Of a stretch of DNA of 64,000 nucleotides, positions 22,127-32,547 are shown one piece after another. How positions within the stretch are numbered: the stretch's first letter is position 1; each line of letters opens with the position of its first letter. Source of the stretch: Ananas comosus. Lineage: Eukaryota > Streptophyta > Magnoliopsida > Poales > Bromeliaceae. Location: contig NC_033641.1 in assembly GCF_001540865.1 (NCBI RefSeq), positions 5,227,481-5,291,480 on the forward strand, written 5' to 3'. The notes under the pieces were generated by a model. That model was not told the DNA's origin and made no database searches. It saw only the letters and a program-made list of their open reading frames with translations. Position numbers and translations under genes: made by a program.

Positions 22127-22586
22127 TTGCTCGCAAAAGCCCGTGCGGCGCTCGCCTTCCTTCGCGAAGTGAGCAAGCCTGCCTCTCTACTTGCTAAGTT
22201 AGGACCTCACTCGCCCTAGACTAAGTACAAGAGAGAGATAAGAAGAAAGCTCTTCTATTACTTCAACTTGGAGAATACAAATGAGGATTCTGAAATGAGA
22301 GGGGTGGAGGCCACATTATTTATAGGCCACTCGCCGCCCATAAGCCAAATGAAAAGGTGCCAAGTGGCACAATACTACAAGCCAAAAGGGGAGGCCAATA
22401 AATACGCTACGGTCTCCCAAGAGTCATAATAAATATGCATAGAAACTCTAAGTACATTAATGGCTACCTAGAAACCCCAAGGGACTCTTGACTCCTCGGC
22501 ATCCGCGCCAATCAGCCTCGAGATCCACGTAGAAGCTTCCAGAAGGTTCCAAGCCAAAACCTCCGTCAGATGTCCGCTTTGGAGTT
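22127..22586. repeat. 460-bp direct duplication, copy 2
   Basis: Second copy after the N run, continuous with the following sequence at 22587. Confidence 0.85.
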
Positions 22587-22637
22587 CGAGTGATTGCAAA
22601 GCGAAATCGCGGAGAAAATCTTTGTGCCGTGACAAAC

Positions 22638-22827
22638 CGGTCCCCTGAGATGAGAAACCGGTTCCCGAACCTTGGAAATTCTGTCGCGTAGCGAGGGACC
22701 GGTCTCAAGCTTGAGAGACCGGTTCCCGAACGTTGTGATTTTGGTCACGCAGCGAGGGACTGGTTCCTCACTTGAGAGACCGGTCTCTCACAGACCGGTC
22801 TCCTCGAGAGGACCGGTCCCTGAGGAC
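22638..22827 (+). repeat. ACCGGT palindrome array in copia LTR
   Basis: Repeated AACCGGTCCC, GAAACCGGTTCCC, GGGACCGGTCTC, GAGACCGGTTCCC and GAGACCGGTCTC units about 20-40 bases apart, in an LTR of the copia superfamily rather than gypsy. Confidence 0.8.
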
Positions 22828-23573
22828 GACACAGGTTTTTAGAAAAAGGGCTTTTTACAATCCTAGTCTACTTCTAAGTCTTCTAAACATATAAATAAGC
22901 CATGAGGGTCATCTAAAAGTTTGAGGCTTTGAATTTCTACTCATTCTAAACTCTAGAAACTTGTTTTTCCCGTTCTTATGGTTTGATTCTAACAACAAGT
23001 TTCTAACAATCAACAATCGCCTTGATTCTTCGTTTGTTCTCGAGAACTCATACGAGAATCAAGTAGATGTTTGATTAAAGGTAGACCCTCAGTGCTTATG
23101 GGATTCTAAAGCTTAATCACCACAAATCTTCGATTCAACAAGCTCCGGAAGGAGATTCGGCACGTGGAGCTCGCGTGTAGCCGAGAATTCAGTGGACGCT
23201 TCGAGGAGTTGAGGCGTTGACGCTGCGAGGAGTTGCAGTGAGATCGATTGGAGGATTCCCATCGATCCAGGACCGGTGAAGATCACTATCTATGGGAAAT
23301 CGGTAAATTGAGTCGTGTATTTTTGTCGAAATCACTTGTACTCAAGTTTTCTTAGTGGATTTTCTTCGCGTGATCAGTCCCGTGGGTTTTTCACTCCGAA
23401 TTGGAGTTTTCCCACGTTAAATTCTCGGTGTGCTGTTTTATTTTCCGCTACTTTGTTTTATTTGCATCGAGATTTTCGAGTTTGTCGTTTTTACACCTAT
23501 TCACCCCCCTCTAGGTGTTACTTACCTTTTAGATCCTCGGGATCCATATCTTTTAGTTGTAAATCGGGACATT

Positions 23574-24239
23574 ATACTAGTTAGTGCATACTAGTTGTAC
23601 ATGCTCATTCATGTTAGAATAACACTTGTACATGTGAAACTCATGCTAAGAAGAGGCATAGTAGTTTAGTAGAAATTTATTACATGCTTAATATACATGT
23701 TTCTTATTTCAGTTAAATATTAAATTTGACTACTTATGTCTCCATAACCTAGTGGTGCATTTCGCTGATGTCGGCGGCTTACCCACTGGGGACTATTGAT
23801 TAATAGTTCTCACTCCCTATGTTTTGTTGTTTTTGTTACAAAGCCTTCCACTCCGGGAGAGACTAGGGACCGCGGCAAGGGTGTCGCGTCTAGCTAGATT
23901 ACGAGGAGTTTTTACTTAGGTGGTTCACCTCTCTATTTTTGTATTCGTTATAGAGAGAGAGACTATTGTACCCTATGTGTAGAGACCACCATTTTTGTAT
24001 ATTTGTACCTTGTATTTGGATCTTGGGATGTATCTTCCTTATGGTTTATGTTAGCTATTTAGTTCTTTTATTTTTCCACTTGTCATTAGAATTTAGTTGT
24101 ATTCATACTCTGATATCACTAGATGCTTGTTTACTTTTGCTTTATTTATCGCTTTGTTGTAGACGCCTTATATGTTGTAGGCATATGGCGGGCCTGGACA
24201 CGCACCGAGCGGGCTTCCCCTGGGTCCCGGGGCGTGACA
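23574..24239 (+). mobile_element. 3' part of a plus-strand gypsy-type LTR
   Basis: Matches the last ~660 bases of the solo LTRs at 4034 and 29795: hairpin module (23782-23812), CCTTCCACTCCGGGAGAGAC, TAGAGACCACC, AGACGCCTTATATG, and the terminus GGGTCCCGGGGCGTGACA. Its 5' part is absent; the copia 3' LTR directly precedes it. The following base sequence TCGAT is where a different LTR resumes. No gene. Confidence 0.75.
23782..23812 (+). promoter_or_regulatory. Conserved LTR hairpin module, copy 5
   Basis: CCCACTGGGGACTATTGATT followed by AATAGTTCTCA. Preceded by the GTGGTGCATTTC...TGATGTCGG block shared with copies 1 and 7. Confidence 0.5.
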
Positions 24240-24735
24240 TCGATTGCGAGTTCGAGCCGAACCGGGCGACGTGTGCCGCAGGAGCCCGATTGCAAGTGTC
24301 TACAAGTAATCGAAAGCATTGTGAGGTGGGTTGTACTTCACCGAAGTGATTAGGTCACTTCCACACCAAAGAGTGAAGTATGATTTTGGTATTGTTGTTG
24401 ATGCATGTAATGATAGTTTAATTGTAATTGTGGATGCATGAGATATATGCTAAGTATATATTGACTACCATTAGACAAAGACATAGGCATGTGCAAACAT
24501 ATAGTATGTATGTATATGTATGCCTAGATGTGAGTGTTGAATTTGGGTCGATGAACTCTAGGAAGATTAGAGAACTCGACAATTGTGGCACCAAGGACTA
24601 GATGGCACGAAAACTATGAATCCTAGATGTGGACAACTAGGATAGAAAATAATTGATTGGATAATAAACCTAATGTCATTGAATATAGGTTGAACATTGA
24701 ACCTAGAGTTGAGTGAATCTAGGTGGAATGACATA

Positions 24736-24823
24736 GAACCTAGTGTGGTTGAACCTAGGTTATGAAATATAGTGGTACTGAACCTAGTGTGGTTGAACCT
24801 AGGTTGTGAATTATAGTGGTAGA
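24736..24823 (+). repeat. Tandem repeat, 44 bp x 2
   Basis: Unit starts GAACCTAGTGTGGTTGAACC and recurs at 24780. Diverged partial units precede it. Confidence 0.7.
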
Positions 24824-25595
24824 ATAGCCACTAGAATATGTATGAGTCGAACCTAGAGAGGTTGACAATAGAGGGTATGTGACCAACTCTTGAGATTAGG
24901 AAAGTGGATTCTGGAATCCCAGGACTTGTGAATATTGATAGTTCTCGGCCGTGGGTGCATGTGGCAGGTTCCGCTCCCACTGCAAAAACTTCGAGGATAT
25001 GGTTATGGAAGATTCTTGACCGTGAGGGTGTATGTGGCATGTTCCTCTCACACCGGAAGAATTTTCGGGCGCTAGGGTGTATGTGGCATATTCTTCTCCC
25101 TATCGGGGATCTCGGTTGCGGGTGTATGCGANTCTCGCCCGGCAGTGATTCAACGGGTATGTGTGGTTCTCCTCGCCCGGCATGCCATGAGCTTGAGCTC
25201 AAGCGACTGGTGGTCTGGGGTTCGACGGTATATCCTCACCCTATGAGTAGGCCTACAGTCGAGAGGATTCAAGGCTGAGGGAGACGTCCTTCGCCTCGAG
25301 CCTGACTGAGCGCGGGTAGTCTGCGGATGATTGACTCAAGAGCGAATCGGGTGGAAAATGATAGAGAATGGCCAATGACATAAAATGGTAAATGGTATGG
25401 ATTATGGAATAGAAAGTAAAATCAGTAGATCTACTTGTATTGATTGCATAAGTTGCATTGTTGCATTTTTGTGAGGCATAAGCATGATAGCGGTTAATTG
25501 CATGAAATTATATGATTATATATATCTGTCATACTAACTTGCTTTGTTGCTTCTTTTGGACCTGGTGGGTCGAGCTCTTCCCTTGGATGGGCATA

Positions 25596-25624
25596 CCCAC
25601 TGAGAACTATTTATATAGTTCTCA
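25596..25624 (+). promoter_or_regulatory. Conserved LTR hairpin module, copy 6
   Basis: CCCACTGAGAACTATTTATA followed by TAGTTCTCA. Arms GAACTAT/ATAGTTC pair. The host LTR is otherwise unlike the LTRs at 4034 and 29795. Confidence 0.5.
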
Positions 25625-26044
25625 CCCCATGTTTTTTAGGTCCACACGCGAGCGGCGCGGCAGCACGAGGAAGGGCCGTAACTCGGTAGATAGTGCCCTA
25701 CCACAGATACCAGAGGTAGAAGTACCCCCAGTCAACCTAGCTTAGGGGTGTAGAAAAAAAAGGAAATAAAATTGTACTAATAGTCGGTTGTGAAGCAAAA
25801 AGCAAAAAGAATCGAAAATGTAATATGTAAATTGGATGTATTGTGAATGCTTGTAATAGGTTAGCAGTTATGTTTTGGATGCCTTCTTTATGTAATCATG
25901 TATGAAATCTGTTCCTGATTGGAACCTCTTGATTTGTACTGTTGCAACGCCTTGGACGTATAGGGGAAACTCTGTCCGTTCGGCGATCTGTCGGCGTGCC
26001 CGAATCCGACCAAAGAGGCGGGTCTCGAGGCGTGACTGATAAGA

Positions 26045-26056
26045 TGGTATCAGAGC
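26045..26056 (+). other. Primer binding site (tRNA-iMet)
   Basis: TGGTATCAGAGC, complementary to initiator tRNA-Met, a few bases after the LTR end CGTGACT. Marks the start of the internal region of a second plus-strand Ty3 element. Confidence 0.9.
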
Positions 26057-26387
26057 ATAGAAATGATTTAGTTAGTCCTAGGAGACTCTAGGATAGTAAA
26101 CCCTAAGGACCTAGGCTCGTGAGAGACGAGAACTTGTGGCTCGCGGCGAAAGATGAATCAATTAAATCGTGTGTTATATGCCTCTAAAAAGGATGTTAGA
26201 GGTAGATTCAAGGTGTGGTTTATTCTTAGCCAAGGGTGTTCATGTTGGCGCGACAACATGAAACCGAGTGAGGAGAATAGGCTCCCTTGTATGACTTTCA
26301 CCTGATTTGAGTCTGGGTCGATGCTAGTTATTTTGTGCTTGACCTAGAGGGTCAAGAATTGACCGAGTTGTCGTGTTTCAGAAAACG

Positions 26388-27323
26388 ATGGCACCACGTA
26401 AACAATCTTCAGCCAGATCGGCGCAGGATTGGACAAGTGGTGTCCCTGAGCAATCCGGAGCGAGTGGAGACTCGAAGCTCCTGAATAGTTGGGAGTGCTT
26501 GTGGGCGTGGTGCAGTGTCAGCAGGAGACTGCTATGCACCCACCAGGAAGAGTGGATCAAGAGACTCCAAGAAACTGTAGAACAGCTAGTGACCACACCA
26601 GTTGCGGCCCGTCGTGCACAACCGGGAGTTGTGGCGGAGACCTTTTCGTTGGGGTCGGGCAATCCGACTCCCAGTAATGCGGTGCTGGAGGCGAAGATGG
26701 AGCGAGCTCTGACAGCCCTCATGGCCTTCAAGAAATTCAATCCGCCTACCTTTGATGGAGAGAATGTAGATCCGTGGATCGTGGAAATATGGGTCGATTC
26801 TATGGAAACTCTTTTTGAGGATCTGTACACCTTGGAGCGGGACAAGGTGCACCTAGCCGCGCGTTGTTTGGAACAGTCGGCAAAGGTGTGGTGGAAAAGC
26901 GTCAGGCGGAACCGATCGCCTAGTCTTCCTCCTATGACTTGGGAAGAGTTTCGGGGATTGATATTTTTTGCTTATTTTCCCGACAGTGAAAAAAGAAAGC
27001 TTCAGGATAGGTTCAGAAAGTTGTGGCAAGGAGACCTCTCGATGAGGGAGTACGAACGGGAGTTCTCCCAAATTGTGAATTGTGTCCTGTGTGTGGTACG
27101 AGATGACAAAGACCAGGTCGATTGTTTTGTGCTGGGACTTCGGCCGAAAATTTTCAAAGTTGTGCACCCTCTTAAGTTGCAAACTTTTGCCGATGTCTTG
27201 GATCGGGCCCTGTGGGTGGAGCAAGGTAATGCCTTCACGCGGGAGGAGCATGAATCTCTCGAACGAGAGACGAGGTTAATGCGACCGAAGAACAATTCGG
27301 GTGGTCAATCAAGCTCTAAGTGA
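26388..27323 (+). CDS. Ty3/gypsy gag (retrotransposon capsid), 311 aa
   Basis: Capsid domain of a retrotransposon gag protein, which would assemble into virus-like particles around element RNA. I start at the ATG at 26388 (MAPRKQSS); the frame is open slightly earlier but has no ATG. The retrotransposon-gag domain covers roughly residues 110-290: FNPPTFDGENVDPWIVEIWV, AARCLEQSAKVWWKSV, TWEEFRGLIFFAYFPDSEKR, MREYEREFSQIVNC and ADVLDRALWVEQGN. It lies about 330 bases after the PBS, as in del/Tekay elements. It ends in a TGA at 27321-27323, but the same frame continues after the stop into two zinc knuckles, so the TGA probably truncates a once longer gag. It is the best preserved gypsy frame here. 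Confidence 0.8.
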   Translation: MAPRKQSSARSAQDWTSGVPEQSGASGDSKLLNSWECLWAWCSVSRRLLCTHQEEWIKRLQETVEQLVTTPVAARRAQPGVVAETFSLGSGNPTPSNAVLEAKMERALTALMAFKKFNPPTFDGENVDPWIVEIWVDSMETLFEDLYTLERDKVHLAARCLEQSAKVWWKSVRRNRSPSLPPMTWEEFRGLIFFAYFPDSEKRKLQDRFRKLWQGDLSMREYEREFSQIVNCVLCVVRDDKDQVDCFVLGLRPKIFKVVHPLKLQTFADVLDRALWVEQGNAFTREEHESLERETRLMRPKNNSGGQSSSK

Positions 27324-27692
27324 CCCCCGAGACAATTGCAATCGCAATCCCGAACCCCGGAAATGTCCTCTATCCAATCCTTTTCGAGATGTGTTATTTG
27401 TGGTGGTTCTCACTAGGCGCGACGATGTGCGTTGCGTGAAGGAAGATGCATTTATTGTGGGCAATCGGGCCATGTGCGGGATGAGTGCCTGCTGGAGGAT
27501 AGCCAAACCCTGACCCTGACGGCGGCCTTTTTCTCTCTGAGAAAGCCTGCGCGTGTACCACCTGCGGCACGGTCTGGAGAGCGAGTGACGATGATGAGGC
27601 AACCAGAAGGTTCGCGGCGGGCGCCAGGTGGCCATGGATACGCACCCAGGTTGAGGAGCCTACTGCTACTAACGACGTTGTGGCAGGTATGA
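27324..27692 (+). pseudogene. Gag nucleocapsid region with two zinc knuckles
   Basis: In the same frame as the gag ORF, after its TGA: a basic Gln-rich linker, a first knuckle CVICGGSH-stop-ARRC interrupted by a TAG at 27414-27416, and a second intact CCHC knuckle CIYCGQSGHVRDEC from about 27453. A Pro/Arg-rich tail follows. Two knuckles are usual for this gag type and bind element RNA during packaging. Confidence 0.7.
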
Positions 27693-29794
27693 TTTAATTG
27701 AAGAATGTAAATTTGAAGCATTGCATACAGTAGGCATATGGGCATCTGCTACTATCTATGCATCAGTATACTAGGGACCAAGTGGACGGGTAAATATAGA
27801 TATCTGGGCATGTTCGCATTGTGGGAGCGTAACATCCGCCGTAGCAGGTAGAGAGCTACATGGCACTAGCGAATTGCTGGTGATAGTCTAAGAATAAAGG
27901 AAAAACTCATGGTAGAAATGGAAATGGTGGACCAACTCTCCAGGCATTGTGAGTAACTGAATGCGAGAGCTGAGTCATGACACTTGAGGATCTCCTGGTA
28001 ATCCGAGAATTCTGGGCGTTGTCCCGGTGGACCAAGCAGTGATGGTAGAATCACTGTTGAGAAAATAGTTGGTTAGTCGCCAAGTTTTGGCACGTGGGCC
28101 TAGTGGTACCTCAAATTGAGGTAGGAAATTGTGCTTGTGTAGTCGGTGCGCTTAGGCAGGATTGCCTAATGCTGGACTTTAGTGTGGAAAGGTATAGAAG
28201 CGTACGACGCTCGAAAGTAGGTACTCGTGGAGTATGGATTTTGATTCAGCCGAGAGGGTTTGTTGGCAATAGCACTTGAGCATCGCTAGGTGTGAAGCGT
28301 GCCATGGACCGCTTGTAGGGCTGGTGGCTCGCACTAGGTGCTTAGGAGCCGATAGTAATACGTGTGGCTCGGTAGAGCGTGTCGTGTGTGACGACGATGG
28401 TGGGTATGGCTTAGAGAGCGATCGTGCCTAAGACCATGTTGTGTCTATGGGCCTGGGCCATTTGGACAGCGCGTATTAGGCTGATGTGACAGACTTGGCC
28501 CGGTATCCTACGGGTAGGGCCGAGTTTTTTGGTTCGGCGGCGGTAGTCGCGGAGCTAGGACCCGGAATGTGAAGCCACGTGTTAATCGTGTGATCATAAT
28601 ACACCGATAGTTGTGGTTGTGACCCAACCCGAGGACATTGACGTGTTTTGGGTCTGGTTTGCTCCTTGGTTGGAGTGGTTCGAAAGTTCTCAATGAAACT
28701 CCGCCCAGTATATTGGGTTCTGCGCTATTCGACGCGAGAGAGCTTGGCTTTATTTGAGACAAACAGTTTAGTGCGTAACCTACCTAGGGATTGGCGGAAA
28801 TCTGTGACCACTTTATGTAATCTTGAGGTAAGCGGCTTTGGCGAATAGCCCATTCTCGAGGAGTTGGCTTGGTTCAGAATGAAATGTAGTGTGAGTTCGT
28901 TGCGAGAGTGATTTTGTATGTTGGCCATGGCATATGAAAAGAAAAAGTAAGTGTCTAATGAGAACTTGTAGTGGAAGCCACGTAAGGTTTGGGATAGTTC
29001 CTCAGGTGAACTGAATTTGGATTGTCCGATGTGTGCCACTCGCGGTCATGAGCTACCAGAGTCCGGTTGTGATTGAAGCACTTGGCGATTCAGCGATGCA
29101 TCCCGTAAAATTACTTTGAGCAATCGGTGATTTCGAATCAGAGTGAGTTCTAAGGGAATTGGTAAATGCAAAAAAGTTGTATCTTGGTAAACGTAGACTC
29201 TTGATGACCACAGTTGTAGAAATTGACCCTATAGACTCTTGTTGGATTTGATGAGGTCTAACATCGTAATGTATTTGTGTAGTGTTGGTGGACCCCCTCA
29301 TTGTCGATTCTAGTTTTGGTGGCATTCTTTATTAGATCCACACTACCGAGGATGAAGGGCAGTCCTGATCTCGAAGCAAAGTTTATTATCTCTATTATTC
29401 TTATAGAGGCTTGTCTCTCTATCGATGGTGATTGGCGACAAAACGGGCCCGATAAGCGAAATTGTGGCGGTAGCTGTTGCGTTATGGGGAAAGAGGCAGT
29501 AAAGGTATTGCCGTCCTATGGAAATCCACCGTCGAGAATTGGCGTACATGATTTGTCGTGCAAGGTAAAAATAGTCGGCTTCATTTGTGCTGGAAATGAG
29601 AGGTATTAGAGCGCACTACAGTCGTCGAATATTACATCGCGCTGCCCTCGTCTACCAAGCCGAAATTGTGAAACGCCATAATGCCATACTTGTATACATT
29701 TCGCGGAATGTGCTTGTGATCTGAACGCCACGTCCTTTGGTATGAGCTGCTTGAGCAACCACGAAAGCGTGAACGCCGCTCTGCGAGTGTGGGG
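27693..29794 (+). mobile_element. Decayed gypsy internal region, no recognisable RT
   Basis: About 2.1 kb of internal sequence with no long frame. One faint trace is EDLLVIREFWALS near 27985-28025, resembling the EDIPVIREFPDVF linker before RT. The catalytic RT, RNase H and integrase blocks are not recognisable. Either pol is extremely diverged or most was replaced by non-coding sequence. A solo LTR interrupts at 29795. Confidence 0.5.
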
Positions 29795-29944
29795 TGTAAC
29801 ACCTGGACTTTGCAAATTGCGAGGTTCGAGCGTCTTGGATTATTCCGAAACTTTTTTCCACACTTGGTGAAGGGCCGTCAATGTATACCGGTCTAAAATT
29901 AAAGACTCTCGGAGAGTTTGGACAAGTCCTGACGAGTTTTTACC

Positions 29945-30148
29945 TCGGGGACCGTCCCTGGAAGGAGAGACCGTATCCCCCATGAATTAAACAGTGCTGG
30001 CGGCAGCTCTGAGGCAACACGGTCCCTAGCAGGCGAGACGCGGTTCCCGACGCTGTTCTCGCAGGGAGAGACCGGTTCCCGAGAACGCTGATTTCGGAGT
30101 TCGCAGCGAGAGACCGGTCCTGTTGGTGAGAGACCGGTCCCTCTGGCG
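29945..30148 (+). repeat. ACCGGT palindrome array in solo LTR
   Basis: GAGACCGGTTCCC, GAGACCGGTCC and GGGACCGTCCC-type units at about 29950-30145, starting about 150 bases from the LTR start. Some units are degenerate (GAGACGCGGTTCCC). Confidence 0.75.
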
Positions 30149-32000
30149 CGGAAACTGCGCGCAGTCCAGCTGTTGTAAAATTGGACTTTTTGAGGGGCAT
30201 AGCTGGATTTTGTTAGCAAAGAAGGCTTTATATGGCCACTTCTCTGCTTCTCCTCTTCTCACTTCACCATTTCTTGTTGCTTCTAGGATGGGAGGAAATG
30301 GAAAGGAGAGAGGTAAAGAGAAGAGGAGAAGAGCTGCCATAAGCGCTTGAGCATCACCTTCCTGCGCTGCAATTCTCACCGTTTGGTGGCTTATGCAACT
30401 TGCGTTGGAGCTTTGTGAAGGATGCAAACCTCAACCCTACTTGGTTTTGAGCCTGGATTGAGCTTTTCTTGGAGTGGTAGCTTAAAATCCCATTTAATAC
30501 ATGTATTTCAGGTTTTCACTAGATGAAACCCTAAACTTTGGGATTTAGGTTTATTTGGGGGTTTTTTTGATTTGAGGTCTTGATCTCATTTGGAATGTTT
30601 GAACCTTTAAATAGTAATTGGGAGACACTCTACCTTCCATTTAGGATTGGGAGAGGGTTTTCCAATTTGAGGTGAGTTTTTTTGTCCCAAACCTAGCTTG
30701 AGTTGGTTACAAATTGAGCTATTCGCATCTTTCGTTTCGTTTGGGCTGACCCTATTTTGATGGTTTTACTAGGGTACTAAGGGAAGCTGTGGATATCTTC
30801 GTTACGGATATAACACGAAACGAAGAAGTCGATTTCTTCGGTGGGTTGCTCCTTGAAATCCGTTAAAACCCAGGTATAATGTTCTCCTGAAGGGTGAAAT
30901 GCTTGTCATTTCTCTATTCAATTCGATGCAATATCATGTTAGTACAATTTATGAGGATATGCCTTGAATGCTTAGAACCATATGTTATGCATCAAGATGA
31001 AGTTTACTCTTAGTATAGAGAGAGTACAAATGTGCTTGTTAATATTGCATGCAACGACTCTCTAATGAGCATGAAGGAATATTAAGAAGTTTCATGCTTC
31101 GAATTTTGACTAGACATTATAATTCTTGAACTTATTAATCATGTTGACACAATGAGCCATAGTGTCATAAAGAGGCACCTTGACTGGAAAATTACTAAAA
31201 CTTGCAACATAGAGACTTGATAATTAGCCACATTGACAATCAACTATACAAATGCCGATATTTGAGATATGAAATGAAATAAAGTTGACGATTTAATAAA
31301 ATCTGGCCACGAGCGACAATTTGCTATATACCTTACGATACCTTTATAATTGATATCCTAGAATTTCAAGATATCTTGTCGATGAATCGTTTTGATTACC
31401 TTGGCATTTGAGTTCTCATTCGCACGATCTTGTGAGGGTCGCTCACCCCTTTTACTAACAGCCGGAAACTCCGGTGATCATGATGGCATCCGCGATTCAT
31501 ATTCGGCCGCGTCGGGGATTGGGCGCCGAGTGGGATTGCTGTGGACAGGCTCATTCTAGGTGGGGAGCATGACTAACCGACGGGCTCATTAGGCTGCGGC
31601 TACCGTTTTGGTTTTTGGTCAGTCCATACCTAATCGGTAGGTCTCAGGACCATTAGACAGCCTCGGGTGGGTCTCTTCAGATTTGACCTTGAGTCTCATC
31701 CATGATCCATGTGACGAGATGATGACTTAGAACCGTATTATTTGGGACATTGACTAAAATAGTAAACAACGGAACTTTACTACTTTCGTCATTGTGCACC
31801 CATTAATTGGATAGTTGAGACTTTTAACTTCATGCATAGTTGTTTCATTACTTATCGCTAACAATTTAATGCTAAGCCAGAAATACTATGTTGGAGATAG
31901 AGTTACATTTTATCTGCCTTTGCCATTTTCCTACAGTTATAGTCACTGACATCTATTGTAGCTTTGGGCCTTGTGGTGCATTCACTGAAGTCAGTAATTG

Positions 32001-32030
32001 CCCACTGGGAACTATTCTTAATAGTTCTCA
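32001..32030 (+). promoter_or_regulatory. Conserved LTR hairpin module, copy 7
   Basis: CCCACTGGGAACTATTCTTA followed by ATAGTTCTCA. Arms GAACTATT/AATAGTTC pair perfectly with a short loop. Confidence 0.5.
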
Positions 32031-32454
32031 TGCCCCTGTTTCTATGTTTCCTTTTCAGAGCCTTCGGCACCGGCGGAGGCACGGGATCGCGGCAAGGGGA
32101 TTGCGTAGCTAGCTAGCGAGGAGCGGTACTTTGCCTAGGTGGTTTACTCTTTCTTTTTGCAGTTGAGAGAGAGAGAGATTTTTGTATCCATGTGTAGAGA
32201 CCACCTATGTACCTGCTTTTAGCACTTGTATTTGGGATTTCCTCTTGTCCTTACTTCATGTCTTATTTAGTGGATTTACAGTTTTATCCTTATTTCTTGA
32301 GGTAGCATTTAGACATTTATTATGCTCTGATACTCCTAGATGCCTTTTATTATTGCTTTTATCATTGTTGTTGTTAGACGCCTTATGCGTTTTAGACGCA
32401 TGGCGGGTCTGGGCACGTGCCGGGCGGGCTTCCGCTGGGTCCCGGGGCGTGACA

Positions 32455-32547
32455 GGGGGAATGTGTTAGAACCCTCAATAGCTCGAGAGGTCGAGTTGAG
32501 GTGTGATTCGAGTTTCGCAGATAAAACTCTTTATAAGGGGTGGAGAG
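32455..32547 (+). mobile_element. 3' end of the gypsy internal region with purine tract
   Basis: Short non-coding remnant ending AAGGGGTGGAGAG directly before an LTR start, consistent with a polypurine tract. Confidence 0.6.

Larger units (their letters stand above)
21622..22600 (-). mobile_element. Nested LTR-like insertion with TATA box, duplicated by assembly
   Basis: The minus strand reads as a promoter-bearing LTR: GGCCTATAAATAATG at 21832-21846 (a TATA box), a CT-rich leader, and the terminus TTCGTTAAGTCCGTGACA ending at 21622. Its minus-strand start (near 22600) could not be fixed. Part of it is present twice around the 25-N run. Confidence 0.5.
21325..23573 (+). mobile_element. 3' LTR of the Sirevirus-like copia element
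   Basis: Begins TGTTAAGGATTTTATAGG right after the polypurine tract. Late in the LTR is the CACCTATTCACCCCCCTCTA stretch near 23495-23516, characteristic of Sirevirus LTR ends. The exact 3' border is not certain; I place it near 23573, where sequence matching a gypsy LTR begins. A nested LTR-like segment and an N-bounded duplication (21622 to about 22600) inflate its length. ACCGGT arrays lie at 21553-21588 and 22638-22827. Confidence 0.7.
24240..26038 (+). mobile_element. 3' part of the 5' LTR of a Ty3/gypsy element
   Basis: The first ~210 bases match 33093-33300 with about a dozen differences, mostly transitions; that segment belongs to the element's truncated 3' LTR. It ends GAGGCGTGACT just before a PBS at 26045. 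Inside are a 44-bp tandem pair (24736-24823), an irregular repeat built on GGGTGTATGTGGC (24951-25130), a hairpin module (25596-25624) and an N at 25132. Its 5' part is missing at the 24239/24240 junction. No gene. Confidence 0.7.
29795..32454 (+). mobile_element. Solo LTR, gypsy type, 2660 bp
   Basis: Starts TGTAACACCTGGACTTTGC and ends GGTCCCGGGGCGTGACA. Flanks TGGGG (29790-29794) and GGGGG (32455-32459) are a near-match 5-bp duplication. The internal region of the host gypsy element resumes right after it. It contains an ACCGGT array (29945-30148), the leader with CT-rich stretches, the GAACTATT hairpin (32001-32030) and the terminal GCCTTATGCGTTTTAGACGC palindrome-like stretch at 32380-32400. 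No gene inside, although short frames exist. Confidence 0.85.
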
